DNA of 57,533 bases, taken from GCA-002282575 sp964519885. GTDB taxonomy: Bacteria; Pseudomonadota; Gammaproteobacteria; Thiomicrospirales; Thiomicrospiraceae. The notes beneath the pieces were generated by a model that saw nothing but the letters and a program-made list of their open reading frames with translations, did no database searches and was not told where the DNA came from. The position numbers were made by a program, and so were the translations under genes. Of the stretch, positions 7,802-17,250 are shown piece after piece. The stretch lies in the NCBI GenBank assembly GCA_964519885.1, contig CAZFLX010000014.1, positions 1 through 57,533 of the forward strand, read 5' to 3'. The first letter of the stretch is position 1; the number at the start of each line of letters is the position of its first letter.

Positions 7802-10291
7802 ATGGAACGTGTGCTACCCCCCAACAACAAAAATCCGCGCAACAACCCTGCTAAAAAAGAACACAGTCTATTTGACGATGAGTTTCCGATTGCACACACT
7901 GCCTCTTTAGATGACGAAGATGACTCGACGCACCAGCGCCCAATTACTGCCAAGCCCGTTAAAAAAGGCATGTCACGCTGGTTAAAGATGTTACTGGGCA
8001 TCATCCTAGTTGCCTTTCTGACTTTGGCCGGTTTCATTGCTTTTGCTGCCTACACCTATTGGACCAGTGTTTATCCAACCTTGCCCAATGTCGCTGAATT
8101 AAAAAACATTCAAATGCAAGTTCCCCTAAGAGTTTACACCAGCGATGAAAAGTTAATTGCCGAATATGGCGAAAAAAAACGTATCCCGCTTAGTTATGAA
8201 CAATTTCCACCTCAAATGGTACAAGCCATTCTCGCTTCAGAAGATGACCGCTTTTTTGAACACCCTGGTGTAGATTATCAGGGCATTTTGCGTGCTGCCG
8301 TTGAACTCGCGAAAACAGGGCATAAAAGTCAAGGCGGCTCCACCATTACCATGCAGGTGGCGCGCAACTTCTTTCTAACGCCTGAAAAATCCTTCATGCG
8401 CAAAATCAATGAAATCGTTTTATCCTTAAACATTGAAAGCGAATTAACGAAAGAAGAAATTCTCGCTTTGTATATGAATAAAATTTTCTTAGGGCAAAGA
8501 TCTTATGGATTTGCAGCAGCTGCACAAACCTATTTTGGTCGCCCCATTGATCAATTAACCGTCGATGAATATGCCCTATTAGCAGGACTTCCCAAAGCCC
8601 CTTCCACACTCAATCCTGTTGCCAATGCTGAAGCGGCTAAAAACCGTCGTGATTATGTACTGCGTCGTATGACTGAATTAGGCTACATAACCGAGGCTGA
8701 ACGTGCCGAGGCGCAAGCGAAAGTTGTAGAGTCAAAACTATACACCGCCCAAGTGGAAGTAGATGCTGAACATCTAGCCGAAATGGTGCGTTTATGGGCT
8801 GTGGAACGCTACGGTGAAGGCGTATTAGAGCAAGGACTTAAAATCATCACCACCGTCCATTCAGAATTAGAAAAACAAGCCCAGTCGGCTGTGAATACCG
8901 GGGTACTGGCTTATGAACGTCGTCATGGCTATCGTGGACCAGTCGCCAGCCTCGATGCCAGTCAACAAGCTCAATGGCCTGTTTCTGCCAAAGACTTATC
9001 TGAACCCGATGTAATCAAACTGGCACTGGTCACTGATTGGAATGATAAAACCAAAATCGCCCAAATTAAATTAAAAGATGGTACGCCCCACACGCTAGAC
9101 ACTAAGGCAACAGAATGGGCACGCAATTTCAAAGCCCCCAATCGTAAAAGTTACTTACAAGTGGGTGATGTGATTTATGTTGAACCCCTCAACGACAAAC
9201 ACTATCGTCTAGCGCAAGCGCCACGTATTCAAGCGGCGTTGGTCAGTATTGATAGTAAAACCGGAGCCTTACTGGCCATTTCAGGCGGTTTTGATGAGGC
9301 GCGTAATCATTTCAACCGAGCCACGCAAGCCCGACGCCAACCCGGCTCAAGTTTCAAACCATTCCTATATGCTGCGGCCATTGATAAAGGCTACACCCCC
9401 GCCACCATCATTAACGATGCCCCCATCAGTCAATATGACGAATACAGCGAAGATTATTGGCGCCCTGAAAACTACACCAAAAAATTTGGTGGTCCCACGC
9501 GTATGCGCATGGCGTTAGTTCACTCATTGAACCTCGTCTCGATTCGGATTATGCAGGACATTGGTGTTGACTACTTTATGGACTTTGCCCAACGCGTGGG
9601 CATAGATACGAAAGAAATGTCCACCATTCGCAACCTATCAATTGCTTTAGGAACCAGCAGTACCAGCGTGTTAGAACACACCGGCAACTATGCCATGTTT
9701 GCCAATGGTGGTTATCAGATTAAGCCCTATTTTGTACAACGTGTCTTAGACAGCAAGGATCAGGCAATTTACGAGGCACAACCTCCCAAATTCTGTGAAA
9801 TTGATTGTGCAGACGGGGCTGCGCCACGCGTCATCTCACCCGAAACCCATTTCTTAACCACTAGCATGATGCAAGACGTGGTGCGCATGGGAACTGGGCA
9901 TGGTGCCATGGTGCTAAAACGTAATGACTTGGCTGGCAAAACTGGCACCACCAACGACATTAAAGACACTTGGTTTGTTGGCTTTAATCCCGACGTCGTC
10001 ACCGGTGTATGGATGGGCTTTGACCAACCTGTGAGCATGGGTAGACAGGAGTCAGGCGGTTCTTCTGCCCTGCCGATATGGGTGGACTTTATGCGATTGG
10101 CGCTGAAAGACAAGCCTGATGTCGCTTATGCTAAACCGGAAACCATTGTGGTGAGACGAATTGATGCAACGACCGGAGAACTCTTAGCAGATGGTCAATC
10201 GGGCGGCATCAACGAGTTTTTCGATCAAAACAATCTTCCAGCGACTTCAGAGCCAGACCCACTTCGCGAACTTCAGCATGAACTATTCTGA
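7802..10291 (+). CDS. mrcA: Penicillin-binding protein 1A (bifunctional peptidoglycan synthase)
   Basis: 829 residues. An acidic cytoplasmic tail of about 60 residues precedes one transmembrane helix (about 62-85). The GT51 glycosyltransferase follows (ASEDDRFFEHPGVD, GGSTITMQVARNFFL, LALYMNKIFLG), then the OB-like insert, then the transpeptidase with SSFK (nucleophile S516), SLN and KTGTT. It polymerises and cross-links peptidoglycan at the inner membrane. The last 14 bases overlap the start of the kinase-like gene, so the two are coupled. Normal length for the gammaproteobacterial PBP1a class. Confidence 0.97.
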   Translation: MERVLPPNNKNPRNNPAKKEHSLFDDEFPIAHTASLDDEDDSTHQRPITAKPVKKGMSRWLKMLLGIILVAFLTLAGFIAFAAYTYWTSVYPTLPNVAELKNIQMQVPLRVYTSDEKLIAEYGEKKRIPLSYEQFPPQMVQAILASEDDRFFEHPGVDYQGILRAAVELAKTGHKSQGGSTITMQVARNFFLTPEKSFMRKINEIVLSLNIESELTKEEILALYMNKIFLGQRSYGFAAAAQTYFGRPIDQLTVDEYALLAGLPKAPSTLNPVANAEAAKNRRDYVLRRMTELGYITEAERAEAQAKVVESKLYTAQVEVDAEHLAEMVRLWAVERYGEGVLEQGLKIITTVHSELEKQAQSAVNTGVLAYERRHGYRGPVASLDASQQAQWPVSAKDLSEPDVIKLALVTDWNDKTKIAQIKLKDGTPHTLDTKATEWARNFKAPNRKSYLQVGDVIYVEPLNDKHYRLAQAPRIQAALVSIDSKTGALLAISGGFDEARNHFNRATQARRQPGSSFKPFLYAAAIDKGYTPATIINDAPISQYDEYSEDYWRPENYTKKFGGPTRMRMALVHSLNLVSIRIMQDIGVDYFMDFAQRVGIDTKEMSTIRNLSIALGTSSTSVLEHTGNYAMFANGGYQIKPYFVQRVLDSKDQAIYEAQPPKFCEIDCADGAAPRVISPETHFLTTSMMQDVVRMGTGHGAMVLKRNDLAGKTGTTNDIKDTWFVGFNPDVVTGVWMGFDQPVSMGRQESGGSSALPIWVDFMRLALKDKPDVAYAKPETIVVRRIDATTGELLADGQSGGINEFFDQNNLPATSEPDPLRELQHELF

Positions 10292-11177
10292 ATGGCACCA
10301 AATCGCTCAACAGGCGGGACTGAATGAGATCAGTTCAGCCACTCTGCTATCCAGCTCGATCGTCAGCCAAAGTTGGCAACTGACCACCACCGACGGTCGG
10401 CAGTATTGGGCAAGAACTTGCTTGGCGCGCCATCAAGCGCTGATTGAATGTGAAGTGGAAAATATCAACGCGCTAAGGCAAGCAGGCGTTTCTACTGCAG
10501 ACATCATCGCACAGGGTAAAACCAACAAAACTGCGTGGCTAGTTTGTCGCTGGCAAGCGCTGTTATCCAGCAGTCCATCCATGCAACAAATAAAAGCTGA
10601 GTTACATCGCTTACATCAACAAACTCCAAAGCGAGATACCTATGGTTGGGCGCACGCTAACGATATCAATGGATTATTGCAATCTAATCAGTGGCTAAGC
10701 GACTGGGGCAGTTTTTACCGGAGTCAACGTATATTACCCCAATTACGCAAAGCTAAAGAAAAGGGTCTAGCCCAGCGTCACATCGACAACCTAGAAGGCC
10801 AGCTTGCACAGGACTTTGATGCGCTATTCGAGAATTACCAACCTACTCCCTGTTTAGTTCATGGTAATCTTTACCTATCACCGCCGAAGCAGACACTAGA
10901 TGGCGCCGTGTTCTTTTATCACCCCGCCTGCTATGTTGGTGATGCCGAGGTTGATCAGGCAGCCGTTTTATTAGCGCATCATCGTGATGACCTGATCAAG
11001 GGAGAAGGTTCAGACCTGATGTTGACCTTATCAATCGAAACGCAACTGCGCTTAAGTTGGTATCAACTCTACTACGCTTTGGTGGAATTTAACCTAATGG
11101 CACAGCAGGATACGCGCTTAATCGAAGTGCTAGTCGATCAGATTCAACTCAGTCATCACATACACAACTTAACCTAA
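10278..11177 (+). CDS. Fructosamine-kinase-family protein, probable pseudokinase
   Basis: 299 residues with the architecture of fructosamine-3-kinase/YniA proteins: an N-lobe with YWARTCLARHQALIECEVENI (split here only by reading), LHRLHQQTPKRDTYGW, and a C-lobe ending in CYVGDAEVDQA. The catalytic loop, normally HGDLWSGN, reads HGNLYLSP: the catalytic Asp is Asn197 and the metal-binding Asn is Pro. The DPA metal motif reads HPA (H215). All three key residues are therefore lost. Start ATG 10278 lies inside the PBP1A end (14-base overlap); a longer frame from 10191 would run over PBP1A coding and is rejected. Likely non-catalytic. Confidence 0.75.
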   Translation: MNYSEWHQIAQQAGLNEISSATLLSSSIVSQSWQLTTTDGRQYWARTCLARHQALIECEVENINALRQAGVSTADIIAQGKTNKTAWLVCRWQALLSSSPSMQQIKAELHRLHQQTPKRDTYGWAHANDINGLLQSNQWLSDWGSFYRSQRILPQLRKAKEKGLAQRHIDNLEGQLAQDFDALFENYQPTPCLVHGNLYLSPPKQTLDGAVFFYHPACYVGDAEVDQAAVLLAHHRDDLIKGEGSDLMLTLSIETQLRLSWYQLYYALVEFNLMAQQDTRLIEVLVDQIQLSHHIHNLT

Positions 11178-11969
11178 CTAAACAATCGCCAGGAAATCCT
11201 GCACATCTAAAACCAAATAGGCTTCTACTGCTCCCTTGCCCACGGCAATACCACGATAGACATGCAAGCCTTGAATGCGACTGGCATAATCAATGTGTTT
11301 AATTTGCGATTTAAAACAATCAATCATGGCTTGTTTTTGTTGCCACAATTCAGGCGTCAATTCAACATAGGCATTCCAGACGGGTAAAGTTCCCCAAATT
11401 TCATAAAAGGCAAGTTTTAGATTGGCTTGATAACCTTTTGTCTTTAATAGCGCTTGTAACTGGTGGGTCACACCTTTATGATCAGGATGCTGATCTAAAA
11501 AGTTCGGCAAAAAAACCCAATCCGCTTCACTCAGATCAAGCCTTGCAAAATATCGCTGATCATCGCTCAAAGTTTGATCTTCAATACCTAAAAAGCTCAC
11601 TTGCGTCACACCCGCTAAGCGCATCGCACTCAGCAATTCTTGCTGACGTGTGTCAATCAACTTCTCTCTAGGTAAATTAGGATCACCCTTAGCGCCATTG
11701 GTTAAACAAACCACCGAAGCCTGAGCAGCAAACTTTGCCAGCAAGCCACCACAGCCAATACTTTCATCGTCAGAATGAGGTGCCAATACCACCAGCTTAT
11801 CAGTTAACTTGGGCAGAAGTGGCTTAGCCGAAATGCTTTCATTTGCTGAAAGAAGATGGGGAGAAGACAGCAAGCGCATTAATTGACGACGCGCCAGCAC
11901 ATCGGCCACCAAGCGAGTGCGCTTCCACAAGGTCAATATTCGACTCAAGAGGTAGCGCACATTTGCCAT
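11178..11969 (-). CDS. PIG-L/LmbE-family deacetylase
   Basis: 263 residues. Zinc/catalytic motif APHSDDESIGCGG near residue 60, then FLPNFLDQHPDHKG with the second metal His. These enzymes remove acetyl groups from GlcNAc-type substrates (cell envelope glycolipids, bacillithiol/mycothiol precursors, antibiotics); the substrate here is unknown. The basic N-terminus (about 55 residues) before the domain is unusual and may bind membrane or RNA. It is downstream of coaD (six bases apart) and butts end to end with the kinase-like gene. Confidence 0.85.
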   Translation of the reverse strand: MANVRYLLSRILTLWKRTRLVADVLARRQLMRLLSSPHLLSANESISAKPLLPKLTDKLVVLAPHSDDESIGCGGLLAKFAAQASVVCLTNGAKGDPNLPREKLIDTRQQELLSAMRLAGVTQVSFLGIEDQTLSDDQRYFARLDLSEADWVFLPNFLDQHPDHKGVTHQLQALLKTKGYQANLKLAFYEIWGTLPVWNAYVELTPELWQQKQAMIDCFKSQIKHIDYASRIQGLHVYRGIAVGKGAVEAYLVLDVQDFLAIV

Positions 11970-11975
11970 GGCTCA

Positions 11976-12485
11976 TTATCCTTTAGCTTGTTGAATAGGT
12001 TGTGTAAATTTATCCGCTAAGGCCGAAGCAACAGCCGCAGGCACAAACTCGGCAACGGGACCTGACAGCCGTGCAATTTCACGCACCAGACTGGATGAGA
12101 TAAAAGCATAATGCTCTGCAGGTGTGAGAAAGACGGTTTCAACACGTGCGTCTAAACGGCGGTTCATGCTAGCGAGTTGAAACTCATATTCAAAGTCGGA
12201 AACCGCACGCAAACCACGTAAAATTGCTTGTGCACCCACTTCATGAACCAAATCGACCAGCAAGCCCGAAAAGGCAACAATGCGTACATTAGGCAAATGT
12301 GCTAATGCCAACACCGCCAGCTCACGACGTTGCTGTAAAGAAAATAACGGGTGTTTACCTGGGTTTTCAGCAATGGCCACCACCACTTGATCAAATAATT
12401 TAGCACCGCGTTCAATAATGTCAATGTGACCATTGGTAATCGGATCAAAAGTTCCTGGATAGACTGCTGTTGTCGCTTTATTCAC
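11976..12485 (-). CDS. coaD: Phosphopantetheine adenylyltransferase
   Basis: Fourth step of CoA synthesis, joining AMP to 4'-phosphopantetheine. Nucleotidyltransferase motifs YPGTFDPITNGH and ISSSLVREIA are intact; RGLRAVSDFEYEFQLA is also diagnostic. About 169 residues from GTG 12485, which overlaps the rsmD stop and has GGTG just upstream; TTG 12497 or GTG 12491 are possible too. rsmD-coaD is a widely conserved pair. The product feeds the same pathway as coaX (53012-53776), so two CoA genes are in this window. Confidence 0.93.
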   Translation of the reverse strand: MNKATTAVYPGTFDPITNGHIDIIERGAKLFDQVVVAIAENPGKHPLFSLQQRRELAVLALAHLPNVRIVAFSGLLVDLVHEVGAQAILRGLRAVSDFEYEFQLASMNRRLDARVETVFLTPAEHYAFISSSLVREIARLSGPVAEFVPAAVASALADKFTQPIQQAKG

Positions 12486-13095
12486 GCTCACACCCAAAAT
12501 CGGACGTTAATCGCCACAAACCAAAAGTCACTGCTCCAGTCGTTTGTTGACGATAAGATTCAAAATGAGGCAAGGATAACACACGTTGCTTAGGTTGTTC
12601 GAGATACAACCAGCCATTTGGCTTAATAAAATGATTCGATACCAACAAATCAATCAGCTGTTCTACACGTTGATCATTAAATGGAGGATCACAAAATACT
12701 CCATCAAAAGGGGCAAAATCGGATTGACGCTGAGCAAGCCATTGAAAAGAATCTGCCTGAATAATCTGCGCTCCTTCGGCTTTAAGCAAACTCTTATTCT
12801 GTTGCAATTGCTTCACCGCTTGCGGCTGACGCTCTAACATCACGACTTGGCTTGCTTGACGAGATAAGGCTTCAAACGCCAAAGCACCTGATCCGGCAAA
12901 CACATCTAACCAACGCGCCCCTTCCCATTCAAACTGCAACCAGTTAAATAGCGTTTCACGCACACGATCACCCGTGGGACGCAGACCATCGGCTTGAATC
13001 ACCGGCAAGACTCGTCCGCGCCATTGTCCGGCAATAATCCTAACTTTTCCCTGTGTCGCAACAGAAGATGTTTTGCTTTTGGGCGCAGATTTCAT
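12478..13095 (-). CDS. rsmD: 16S rRNA (guanine-966-N2)-methyltransferase RsmD
   Basis: 205 residues. Begins with a basic tail, then RIIAGQWRGRVLPV, RPTGDRVRETLFNWLQ, the SAM-binding DVFAGSGALAFEALSR, and catalytic DPPF (in FCDPPFND), the N6/N2-amine methyltransferase signature. Modifies G966 in the 30S head. ATG 13095 is chosen: it lies one base after the stop of the upstream peptidase gene and gives family length; the longer frame runs into that gene. Part of the conserved ftsY/M16/rsmD/coaD neighbourhood. Confidence 0.95.
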   Translation of the reverse strand: MKSAPKSKTSSVATQGKVRIIAGQWRGRVLPVIQADGLRPTGDRVRETLFNWLQFEWEGARWLDVFAGSGALAFEALSRQASQVVMLERQPQAVKQLQQNKSLLKAEGAQIIQADSFQWLAQRQSDFAPFDGVFCDPPFNDQRVEQLIDLLVSNHFIKPNGWLYLEQPKQRVLSLPHFESYRQQTTGAVTFGLWRLTSDFGCERE

Positions 13096-13096
13096 G

Positions 13097-14446
13097 CTAA
13101 TGGTGGCCTTGCTTGGGAGCATTAGGTAAAGTCGTTGCTTCAGCTTTCGCATCGGCTGGTTTACCCAGCAACACCCCTGTCCAGTTTTCTGGCTGAAGGT
13201 GACGCTTAACGACGGTCATTAACTGCTGACGATCTAATGCTGCCACTTGCTTAGGAAAATCTTCCATCCAGTTTAACGGTAATTGATAGAAACCCATCAT
13301 GGCTAAAAATCCGACGATATCCTTATTACTGTCGGTTTCTAAAGCGAAGCTACCGACAATATTATCTTTATGCTCCTGCAACTCTGTTTCAGAAATATCT
13401 GCTAATAAGCCAGTCAGCGTTGTTTTAACCACCGACAAAGCTTCAGGTGCATTATTTGTGGCCGTTTGCAATGAAATCATCCAAGGACCTTGTTGACGCA
13501 TTGGAATCAATGCAGACGATACCCCATACACCAAACCGCGTTTTTCCCGCACTTCTTCCATCAAACGCGAGGCAAAACCCGAACCACCTAAAATATGATT
13601 GGCCACATACAAAGGTACATAATCCGCATCTAAACGCGTTACACCCAATTGACCCATCAAAATCTGGGTTTGACTAGAAGGATAGTCGATCGTTTTCATG
13701 CCTGCTGTGGGCGTTTTGACACTCGCTAAAGCGGGTGCTGCTTGACCTTCTGCCAAACCATCAACCAACTGAATCGCTATGGCTTGAGCGGTAACTTTGT
13801 CAACTTGTCCAACAATAGCAACGGTTGCATTTCTTGCGGTATAAAAACGACGATAAAATGCCTTCAAATCCGCTTGACTAATTGTTTTGACCGAATCAAC
13901 TGTCCCTTCACTGGCATAGGCATAAGGATGTTGACCATAAAGTTGCAGCCAAAACGCATCCCTTGCCAAAGCTGAAGCCGATTGTTGCTTTGCCTGCAAA
14001 CGGGTTAATAATTGCGCTTTCTCTCTTTTTAACACCTGATCACTAAACAAAGGTTGACTGATCGCAGCTGACGATAAGGCTAATGCAGGCTTCAGCACAT
14101 CGGCACGACTTAAACTGCGGATATTAACCATCGCCATATCTTTGAGTGCTTGGGTGGAAAACTGTAAACCCAAGGCTTCGCTTTGCTCTGCAAAAGCTTC
14201 TTCGTCACGTTGTAAATCTCCTTGACCAATTAATTGATTGGTCAAATAAGCGACGCCTTTCTTGTCACCATCTCGTGCCGATCCCGCATCAAACACCACA
14301 CGAATATCGACCATCGGCAATTCCGGTGCATAAGCATATAGGACTTTCGCTCCCTTGGGTGTTTGCCATGTCTCGATTTGTAATGCCGCATGACTGGGCA
14401 AAACGAACAGCCAACCAACCACCAGCAATCCGATTAAACCTTTCAT
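13097..14446 (-). CDS. M16-family peptidase, non-catalytic subunit
   Basis: 449 residues with a signal peptide ending near SHA-A (residues 1-20). Fold and length match an M16B subunit (pitrilysin/insulinase type), but the HxxEH zinc motif is absent: the corresponding segment reads GVAYLTNQLIGQG. The glycine-rich substrate-gripping region and the RxxxY pair typical of the partner subunit are present (SRLMEEVREKRGLVYGV). It probably forms a heterodimer with the catalytic subunit encoded just upstream, two bases away. Periplasmic peptide or protein degradation is the likely role. Confidence 0.9.
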   Translation of the reverse strand: MKGLIGLLVVGWLFVLPSHAALQIETWQTPKGAKVLYAYAPELPMVDIRVVFDAGSARDGDKKGVAYLTNQLIGQGDLQRDEEAFAEQSEALGLQFSTQALKDMAMVNIRSLSRADVLKPALALSSAAISQPLFSDQVLKREKAQLLTRLQAKQQSASALARDAFWLQLYGQHPYAYASEGTVDSVKTISQADLKAFYRRFYTARNATVAIVGQVDKVTAQAIAIQLVDGLAEGQAAPALASVKTPTAGMKTIDYPSSQTQILMGQLGVTRLDADYVPLYVANHILGGSGFASRLMEEVREKRGLVYGVSSALIPMRQQGPWMISLQTATNNAPEALSVVKTTLTGLLADISETELQEHKDNIVGSFALETDSNKDIVGFLAMMGFYQLPLNWMEDFPKQVAALDRQQLMTVVKRHLQPENWTGVLLGKPADAKAEATTLPNAPKQGHH

Positions 14447-14448
14447 TG

Positions 14449-15798
14449 TTACTTACCTCCTTGAGCAACAGGCGTCGTTATCTTTGGCTGCAAATAAGCC
14501 ACTGTCATACGCTCTGTTACCAACCATTGTTTTGCTGCTTGTTGCACTTGCTCAGGTGTTACCTGCGCCAATCTATTTAAATAAGCATCAATTTCGGCTG
14601 TTGGCACACCCAAGGTAAAGGCTTGGCCGAGTTTCATGCCTTGGAAGAATAAGGAATCTTGTTGATAGACTTCAGATGCTTCGACTTGCGACAAGACGCG
14701 TTTTAACTCATCTTGCGTGACTCCTTTTTCAGCAATACGTGCAATCGACTGACGTAGCGCTGCCTCTGCTTGCGCCAGACTGACGCCTTCGGCAGGAACG
14801 GCTGAAAGCACAAACTGTGTCGGTAAGCGAGCATACAAATCATAACCTGCCCCTGCTTGACTGAGTTGTTGACTCCCTCGAACCAACTCTTTACTCAGCC
14901 GACTACTGTTACCCGCATCTAACACCTGAGCCAACATTTCTAACGCATAAGCTTGAGACTTATCTGCCGATGTATTCCAAGAAGGCACGGCAAAGCCCAT
15001 GATTAAACTGGGTACTTTGGCTCGTTCATCCGTCATTACCAATCGTTTCTCACCTACCGGCGCTAAATCTGCAACAGCTTTAGCATTGTCTAATGGTCGA
15101 GCTGGAACCTTGGCCAAAGTGTCATTCAGCATGGCACGCACGCTCTGTGCATCCACGTCACCCACGACCACGAGTGCAGCATTATTGGGAGCGTAATGAC
15201 GATCGTACCAAACTTGCAAATCGGCTAATTGATAGTTTTCGATGTCCTGCTGCCATCCAATTACCGGACGACGATAGGGATTGGTATCATATGCCACGGC
15301 TTCAAACCGCTCGTGTAAACGCGAGGTAGGCTGATCTTCCACGCGCATGCGTCGCTCTTCTAGCACAACTTTGCGCTCTTTTTGAAACTCGCCATCATCC
15401 AAACGCAACCATTGCATGCGTTCAGACTCTAACTCGAACATGCGTTTTAAATGGTCTTTATGAATCGTTTGGAAATAAGCAGTATAGTCTTGACTGGTAA
15501 AGGCATTTTCACTGCCACCTAAACGGGCAATAATTTTAGACAATTCACCCGGTTTTAGGTTTTTTGTGCCTTTAAACATCATGTGTTCTAGCATGTGAGA
15601 AACACCCGTGACGCCGTCAGGTTCGTAACTGGCACCCACTTTATACCAAACTTGCGAGGTAACCACTGGTGCGCGTTTATCCTCCTTAACCATCACCAGT
15701 AAACCGTTATCTAACTGAAACTGGGTAATCGTATTAGCAAAGGCTGGCGTTAATCCCAGGGCACACAATAAAGAAATCATTTTTTTCAGGCTTATCAC
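14449..15798 (-). CDS. M16-family zinc peptidase, catalytic subunit
   Basis: 449 residues. Signal peptide ends near AFA-N (22). The inverted zinc motif HMLEH (H68, E71, H72) in GVSHMLEHMMFKGT is intact. Further features are SENAFTSQDYTAYFQT and the downstream E in ERMQWLRLDDGEFQKER. Paired with the non-catalytic subunit as in other two-gene M16B systems. GTG at 15798 is the likely start, with GGAG six bases upstream; ATG 15780 is an alternative. Divergent from ftsY, an order seen in many proteobacteria. Confidence 0.94.
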   Translation of the reverse strand: MISLKKMISLLCALGLTPAFANTITQFQLDNGLLVMVKEDKRAPVVTSQVWYKVGASYEPDGVTGVSHMLEHMMFKGTKNLKPGELSKIIARLGGSENAFTSQDYTAYFQTIHKDHLKRMFELESERMQWLRLDDGEFQKERKVVLEERRMRVEDQPTSRLHERFEAVAYDTNPYRRPVIGWQQDIENYQLADLQVWYDRHYAPNNAALVVVGDVDAQSVRAMLNDTLAKVPARPLDNAKAVADLAPVGEKRLVMTDERAKVPSLIMGFAVPSWNTSADKSQAYALEMLAQVLDAGNSSRLSKELVRGSQQLSQAGAGYDLYARLPTQFVLSAVPAEGVSLAQAEAALRQSIARIAEKGVTQDELKRVLSQVEASEVYQQDSLFFQGMKLGQAFTLGVPTAEIDAYLNRLAQVTPEQVQQAAKQWLVTERMTVAYLQPKITTPVAQGGK

Positions 15799-15863
15799 GT
15801 TTAGCTCCTTGAGTCAGTGCAAACGAACACTTATGATTACACAATCCTGTTAGAGTATATGAT

Positions 15864-17157
15864 ATGTGGTCAATTTTCAAACGTAAAAAAAACGAAACCC
15901 CAACACCGACTGAATCTCCAAGCCTTGTTGATGCAACATCACCTGAACAAAGGGTGAATGAAACCTTTGTTACTTCAGAGCATCAAGCAAGCCCTAATGC
16001 CTCAGCTGAAAACCTCGTTGCTGAGGTACCGACTGAAGCACCAACCGAGGCACCAACCGNNNNNNNNNNNNNNNNNNNNNNNNNNNNNNNNNNNNNNNNN
16101 NNNNNNNNNNNNNNNNNNNNNNNNNNNNNNNNNNNNNNNNNNNNNNNNNNNNNNNNNNNAGGCTCCAACCGAGGCTCCAACCGAGGCTCCAACCGAGGCT
16201 CCAACCGAGGCTCCAACCGAGGCTCCTAAGCAGGGCTTTCTTTCACGCTTATGGAGTCAACTTGCCCGCACGCGAGAAAAACTGGGTTCTGGTCTCAAAA
16301 GCCTGCTCACTGGTAAAATAAAACTCGATGCCGATACACGAGACGAACTCGAAACACTGCTGTTATCCGCTGACGTGGGATTAGACACGACCGATTATTT
16401 ACTCGAACAACTCCAACAACGCAAACTGAAAGATGGTGAAGACCTGCACACAGCATTAGGCGCCATTATGACCGAACTGCTTGTGCAGGCACAGCAACGC
16501 CCCGAAACCATTCCAGAAGGTAAACCACGCGTTATTTTAATGGTTGGTGTGAATGGCGTTGGTAAAACCACCACCATTGCCAAACTTTCTCATCATTTTT
16601 TACAGCAGAAAAAACAACTGCTATTAGCCGCGGGAGACACTTTCCGTGCGGCAGCCGTTGAACAAATTAAAACATGGGGTGAGCGCCACCAGGTTCCGGT
16701 TATTGCACAAGGACAAGATGCCGACCCCGCCAGTGTCCTTTATGATGCCTTATCGGCAGCACAAGCACGTAAAGTCGATGTGATGATTGGCGATACCGCA
16801 GGACGTTTGCATACCCAAGGTCATTTAATGAATGAGCTGAAGAAAATTCACCGTGTAATGAACAAACTCGATGAATCAGCCCCCCATGAAGTCTGGCTGG
16901 TGATTGATGCCACTACCGGACAAAATGCCATTAATCAGGCCAAAGAGTTTCATGCTGCAGTTGGATTAACGGGCATCATTCTAACCAAACTCGATGGCAC
17001 AGCTAAAGGTGGCATCATCTTTGCTTTAGCTTCACAGCTAGGTCTTCCCATCCGTTATATTGGTATTGGTGAAAAAGCGGAAGATCTACGCCCTTTTAAT
17101 GCAGAAAGTTTTGTTCAAGCTTTATTAGGACAAGCCACGTTGGATTCGAGCCATTAA
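15864..17157 (+). CDS. ftsY: Signal recognition particle receptor FtsY (interrupted by an assembly gap)
   Basis: Docks SRP-ribosome complexes at the inner membrane. The N-terminal MWSIFKRKKNE and acidic linker read in one frame up to 16059. The NG domain (GFLSRLWSQLARTREKLGSG, GVNGVGKTTTIAKL, DTFRAAA, DTAGR, TKLDGTAKGG) reads in another frame after the gap. The switch is an artefact: exactly 100 N (16060-16159) replace an unknown stretch of the EAPT repeat, and 100 is not a multiple of three. One intact gene is the simplest reading. Total protein length is therefore unknown. Confidence 0.93.
16028..16228 (+). repeat. 12-bp tandem repeat (EAPT) with 100-N assembly gap in ftsY
   Basis: To the right of the gap, GAGGCTCCAACC repeats five times without a change (the first copy clipped by the gap) and a sixth ends in CCTAAG. 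Left of the gap two slightly diverged copies use GCA for Ala. It encodes Glu-Ala-Pro-Thr in the acidic A domain of FtsY. Identical copies explain why assembly failed. To restore the frame, the missing stretch must be a multiple of three, probably of twelve. Confidence 0.95.
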
Positions 17158-17250
17158 CACATAGCCTTTCCACGAAAAAAGCAACAGTCAGCAACTGATC
17201 AGCCGGCTGTTTGCCGCTTGTTATATAAAGCGTGGATTGGAGGAAATGAT

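Noticed and set aside
10191..10277. Longer N-terminus for the kinase-like protein
   Set aside because: It lies wholly inside the PBP1A coding region in another frame; the ATG at 10278 gives family-like length.
16028..16228. CRISPR-like array
   Set aside because: Units are 12 bp without spacers and are in frame within ftsY; it is a coding tandem repeat.
15864..16229. ftsY as two genes or a frameshifted pseudogene
   Set aside because: The frame change falls in a run of exactly 100 N inside a codon-sized repeat; both flanks are intact FtsY.
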